Shown here one piece after another: positions 62,526-64,000 of a DNA stretch of 64,000 nucleotides; the first letter of the stretch is position 1; each line of letters starts with the position of its first letter. The DNA is taken from NCBI GenBank assembly GCA_016218365.1, contig JACREF010000015.1:1-64000 (forward strand), written 5' to 3'. The position numbers were made by a program, and so were the translations under genes. A model generated the notes under the pieces. The model had not been told where the DNA came from and did not search any database. It saw only the letters and a program-made list of their open reading frames with translations. The DNA comes from Gammaproteobacteria bacterium (GTDB lineage Bacteria; Pseudomonadota; Gammaproteobacteria; SZUA-140).

Positions 62526-63129
62526 ATTCACTGTGCACCCTGGGTTGCAACGCCATCATCTTGGCAGACAAATCGGCGGTCAGACCGGCGGCCGTGGTCT
62601 GGCCATTGAAATGCCGGACCAGCACCGGGACCGCACTCTCCAGCCGCGAGTCGTTCGGATACAGCGTCATCTGCTCAGCGCTGATCTCGATCTGCTGTTG
62701 ACGTTGCGCCGCACCGCGTTTCACGACCACCCTCCCACGCAGGTCTACCCGCGCGCCATTGCCGGTCATCTCGGCACGGTCGGCCCGCAGATCCCAGTCA
62801 AACCCGTCCGCGGTGTCCAGCAACTGCAGCCGTGGCTGCTGCAACTCGGCGCGCTGCTCTGCAACATACTGCCGCAACAACGATGCACTCAGCCGGTAAC
62901 GCACGCCCTTGTCGGTCGACAGCATCTTCAACCGCACGCCTTCTATATAGTAGTCCGGCACCTGGGAAGGTTGGGTACGCCCCTGCGGCAGAACCGGCCC
63001 CTCCTGCTGCAATACCCACACGGTCAGCAATACCCCGAGGATCAGCAGGCCGGCCAACACCAGGCGCGAACGCGTCGCCTGCTGGCCATCCGCGGTCCGG
63101 CGGTTTGGTAGGCGCGCCTCCAGGCTCAT
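62503..63129 (-). CDS. lptC: LPS export protein LptC
   Basis: The gene encodes 208 residues. One N-terminal helix (SRLVLAGLLILGVLLTVWVL) and a periplasmic beta-jellyroll (DYYIEGVRLKMLSTDKGVRY, IEISAEQMTLYPNDSRLESA). It links the LptBFG machine to LptA. The C-terminal codons overlap the lptA start, and its TAA is the edge of the repeat insertion. Confidence 0.93.
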   Translation of the reverse strand: MSLEARLPNRRTADGQQATRSRLVLAGLLILGVLLTVWVLQQEGPVLPQGRTQPSQVPDYYIEGVRLKMLSTDKGVRYRLSASLLRQYVAEQRAELQQPRLQLLDTADGFDWDLRADRAEMTGNGARVDLRGRVVVKRGAAQRQQQIEISAEQMTLYPNDSRLESAVPVLVRHFNGQTTAAGLTADLSAKMMALQPRVHSEYESFITR

Positions 63130-63653
63130 CCTTCCAGGTAATGCGCCATCTGTGTCGCCAGCGTCCCCTGCGCCTCCATGATCAGGTCACACAGATCACG
63201 GGCTGCGCCCTGGCCACCCGATTGCGGGGTCTGCCAGTGGGCATGCCGTGTCACCAGCGGATGGGCATCCTGCACGGCCACGGCCAGACCCACCCGGCGC
63301 ATGATCGGCAGGTCAACGACATCATCGCCGACATAGGCCACCTGTTGCGGCTGCAACCCCAGCCGTGCCAGCAGCCCGAGATAGGCCGGCAATTTTTCCT
63401 TCTGGCCCTGATAGACATGCTCGATGCCCAGACTGGCCATGCGGTGGGTCACGGTCTCCGAGCTGCGTCCGGTGATGATGGCGATGCGCACCCCGCTGTC
63501 CTGCAGCATCTTCATGCCGTGGCCATCGCGGGAATGAAAGGCCTTCAGTTCCCGGCCGTCGGCATCGATATACAGGCTGCCATCGGTCAGCACCCCGTCG
63601 ACATCGAAGATCACCAAGCGAATCTGCGCTGCACGCGCCAGGATATCCTGCAT
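63126..63653 (-). CDS. kdsC: KDO-8-phosphate phosphatase KdsC
   Basis: The gene encodes 175 residues. HAD phosphatase: LVIFDVDGVLTDGSLYID (nucleophile Asp), IAIITGRSSETVTHR, and VAYVGDDVVDLPIMRRVGLA. It produces KDO for lipopolysaccharide core. It overlaps lptC by four bases. Confidence 0.96.
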   Translation of the reverse strand: MQDILARAAQIRLVIFDVDGVLTDGSLYIDADGRELKAFHSRDGHGMKMLQDSGVRIAIITGRSSETVTHRMASLGIEHVYQGQKEKLPAYLGLLARLGLQPQQVAYVGDDVVDLPIMRRVGLAVAVQDAHPLVTRHAHWQTPQSGGQGAARDLCDLIMEAQGTLATQMAHYLEG

Positions 63654-63663
63654 ACCATCCCCT

Positions 63664-64000
63664 TTAGATCACACCGGCGCGCAACAGATCGTGCATGTTC
63701 AGGGCCCCCACCAGCCGTCGCTCTGTATCAACCACCAGCAACGCGCCAATCTTGTATTGTTCCATCTGCTGCAACGCCTCGGCCGCCAGCATATCACCCG
63801 AGATCGTGCGACAGTTGGCGGTCATCACCTCACTGATCGGGGTGTCATGAATATCGATGCGGCGATCCAGCACCCGCCGCAGATCACCGTCGGTGAAGAC
63901 CCCCAGCAGCTGGTCGCCGGCGTCGACGATCGCGGTCATCCCCAGCCCCTTGCGGCTCATCTCCAGCAGCGCATCCCGCAACGTCGTCCCGGCCATGACC
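63664..64000 (-). CDS. kdsD: Arabinose-5-phosphate isomerase KdsD, C-terminal part
   Basis: The gene continues beyond the right edge; about 112 codons are seen. Two CBS motifs ([20 protein letters not shown], then [20 protein letters not shown] with [20 protein letters not shown]) are those of KdsD, and the order kdsD-kdsC-lptC is standard. The SIS isomerase domain lies outside the window. Confidence 0.93.
   Translation of the reverse strand, partial: VMAGTTLRDALLEMSRKGLGMTAIVDAGDQLLGVFTDGDLRRVLDRRIDIHDTPISEVMTANCRTISGDMLAAEALQQMEQYKIGALLVVDTERRLVGALNMHDLLRAGVI

Overview
The window reads as chromosomal DNA of a GC-rich gammaproteobacterium, plausibly from the Chromatiales or a related lineage. 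The evidence is the gene orders ftsY-ftsE-ftsX-rpoH and kdsD-kdsC-lptC-lptA-lptB-rpoN-hpf-ptsN, the presence of HprK in the PTS-Ntr cluster, and a large cbb3-type respiratory locus. The species cannot be named from sequence alone. No rRNA, tRNA or CRISPR array was seen.

Layout. (1) 1-3.9 kb: an AT-richer integron. intI (+) has a cassette array to its left that is transcribed leftward: a membrane protein, a 12-residue-repeat/SH3 protein, and a lipoprotein followed by a second gene cut by the window edge. Two attC sites and the attI junction are readable. (2) 3.9-6.0 kb: a scar region with a truncated KilA-N gene, a ParE-type toxin-antitoxin pair and two copies of the 3' end of a DUF4382 lipoprotein gene. 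(3) 6-18 kb: housekeeping genes: DUF4382 lipoprotein, rpoH (preceded by a CIRCE operator), ftsX, ftsE, ftsY, then, divergently, an M16 peptidase pair, rsmD, coaD, a ferredoxin and ggt. (4) 17.9-35.4 kb: a respiratory island, mostly on the minus strand. It has a divergent CcoN/CcoO oxidase core, CcoG, several cytochromes c, two miniature proteins resembling only the C-terminal part of CcoN, a membrane-anchored SUMF1-fold protein, a membrane-fused spermidine-synthase-like protein, and four very short single-helix membrane proteins. (5) 35.5-37.2 kb: a membrane protein and a decayed secreted peptide gene. (6) 37.4-47.7 kb: a defence island in which a type I restriction-modification system is chained, mostly through 4-base ATGA overlaps, to an AlbA/Schlafen-type ATP-binding protein, a 56-residue ORF, and an ATPase/HNH pair resembling Septu PtuA/PtuB. 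(7) 47.9-64 kb: mutM, a Gld-like ABC export cluster, mgtE, the PTS-Ntr regulatory genes, rapZ, hpf, rpoN, the Lpt genes and kdsC/kdsD.

The best candidates for undescribed biology are the respiratory island (mini-oxidase fragments, tiny membrane proteins and a SUMF1 protein around a cbb3-like core) and the composite defence operon with its embedded ATPase/HNH pair, small ORF and repeated GGCGATAG words. Repeat elements have also shaped the region. One appears to sit in frame inside the lptA signal peptide, one inside the second M16 gene, and hairpin repeats with co-varying stems fill two intergenic gaps.
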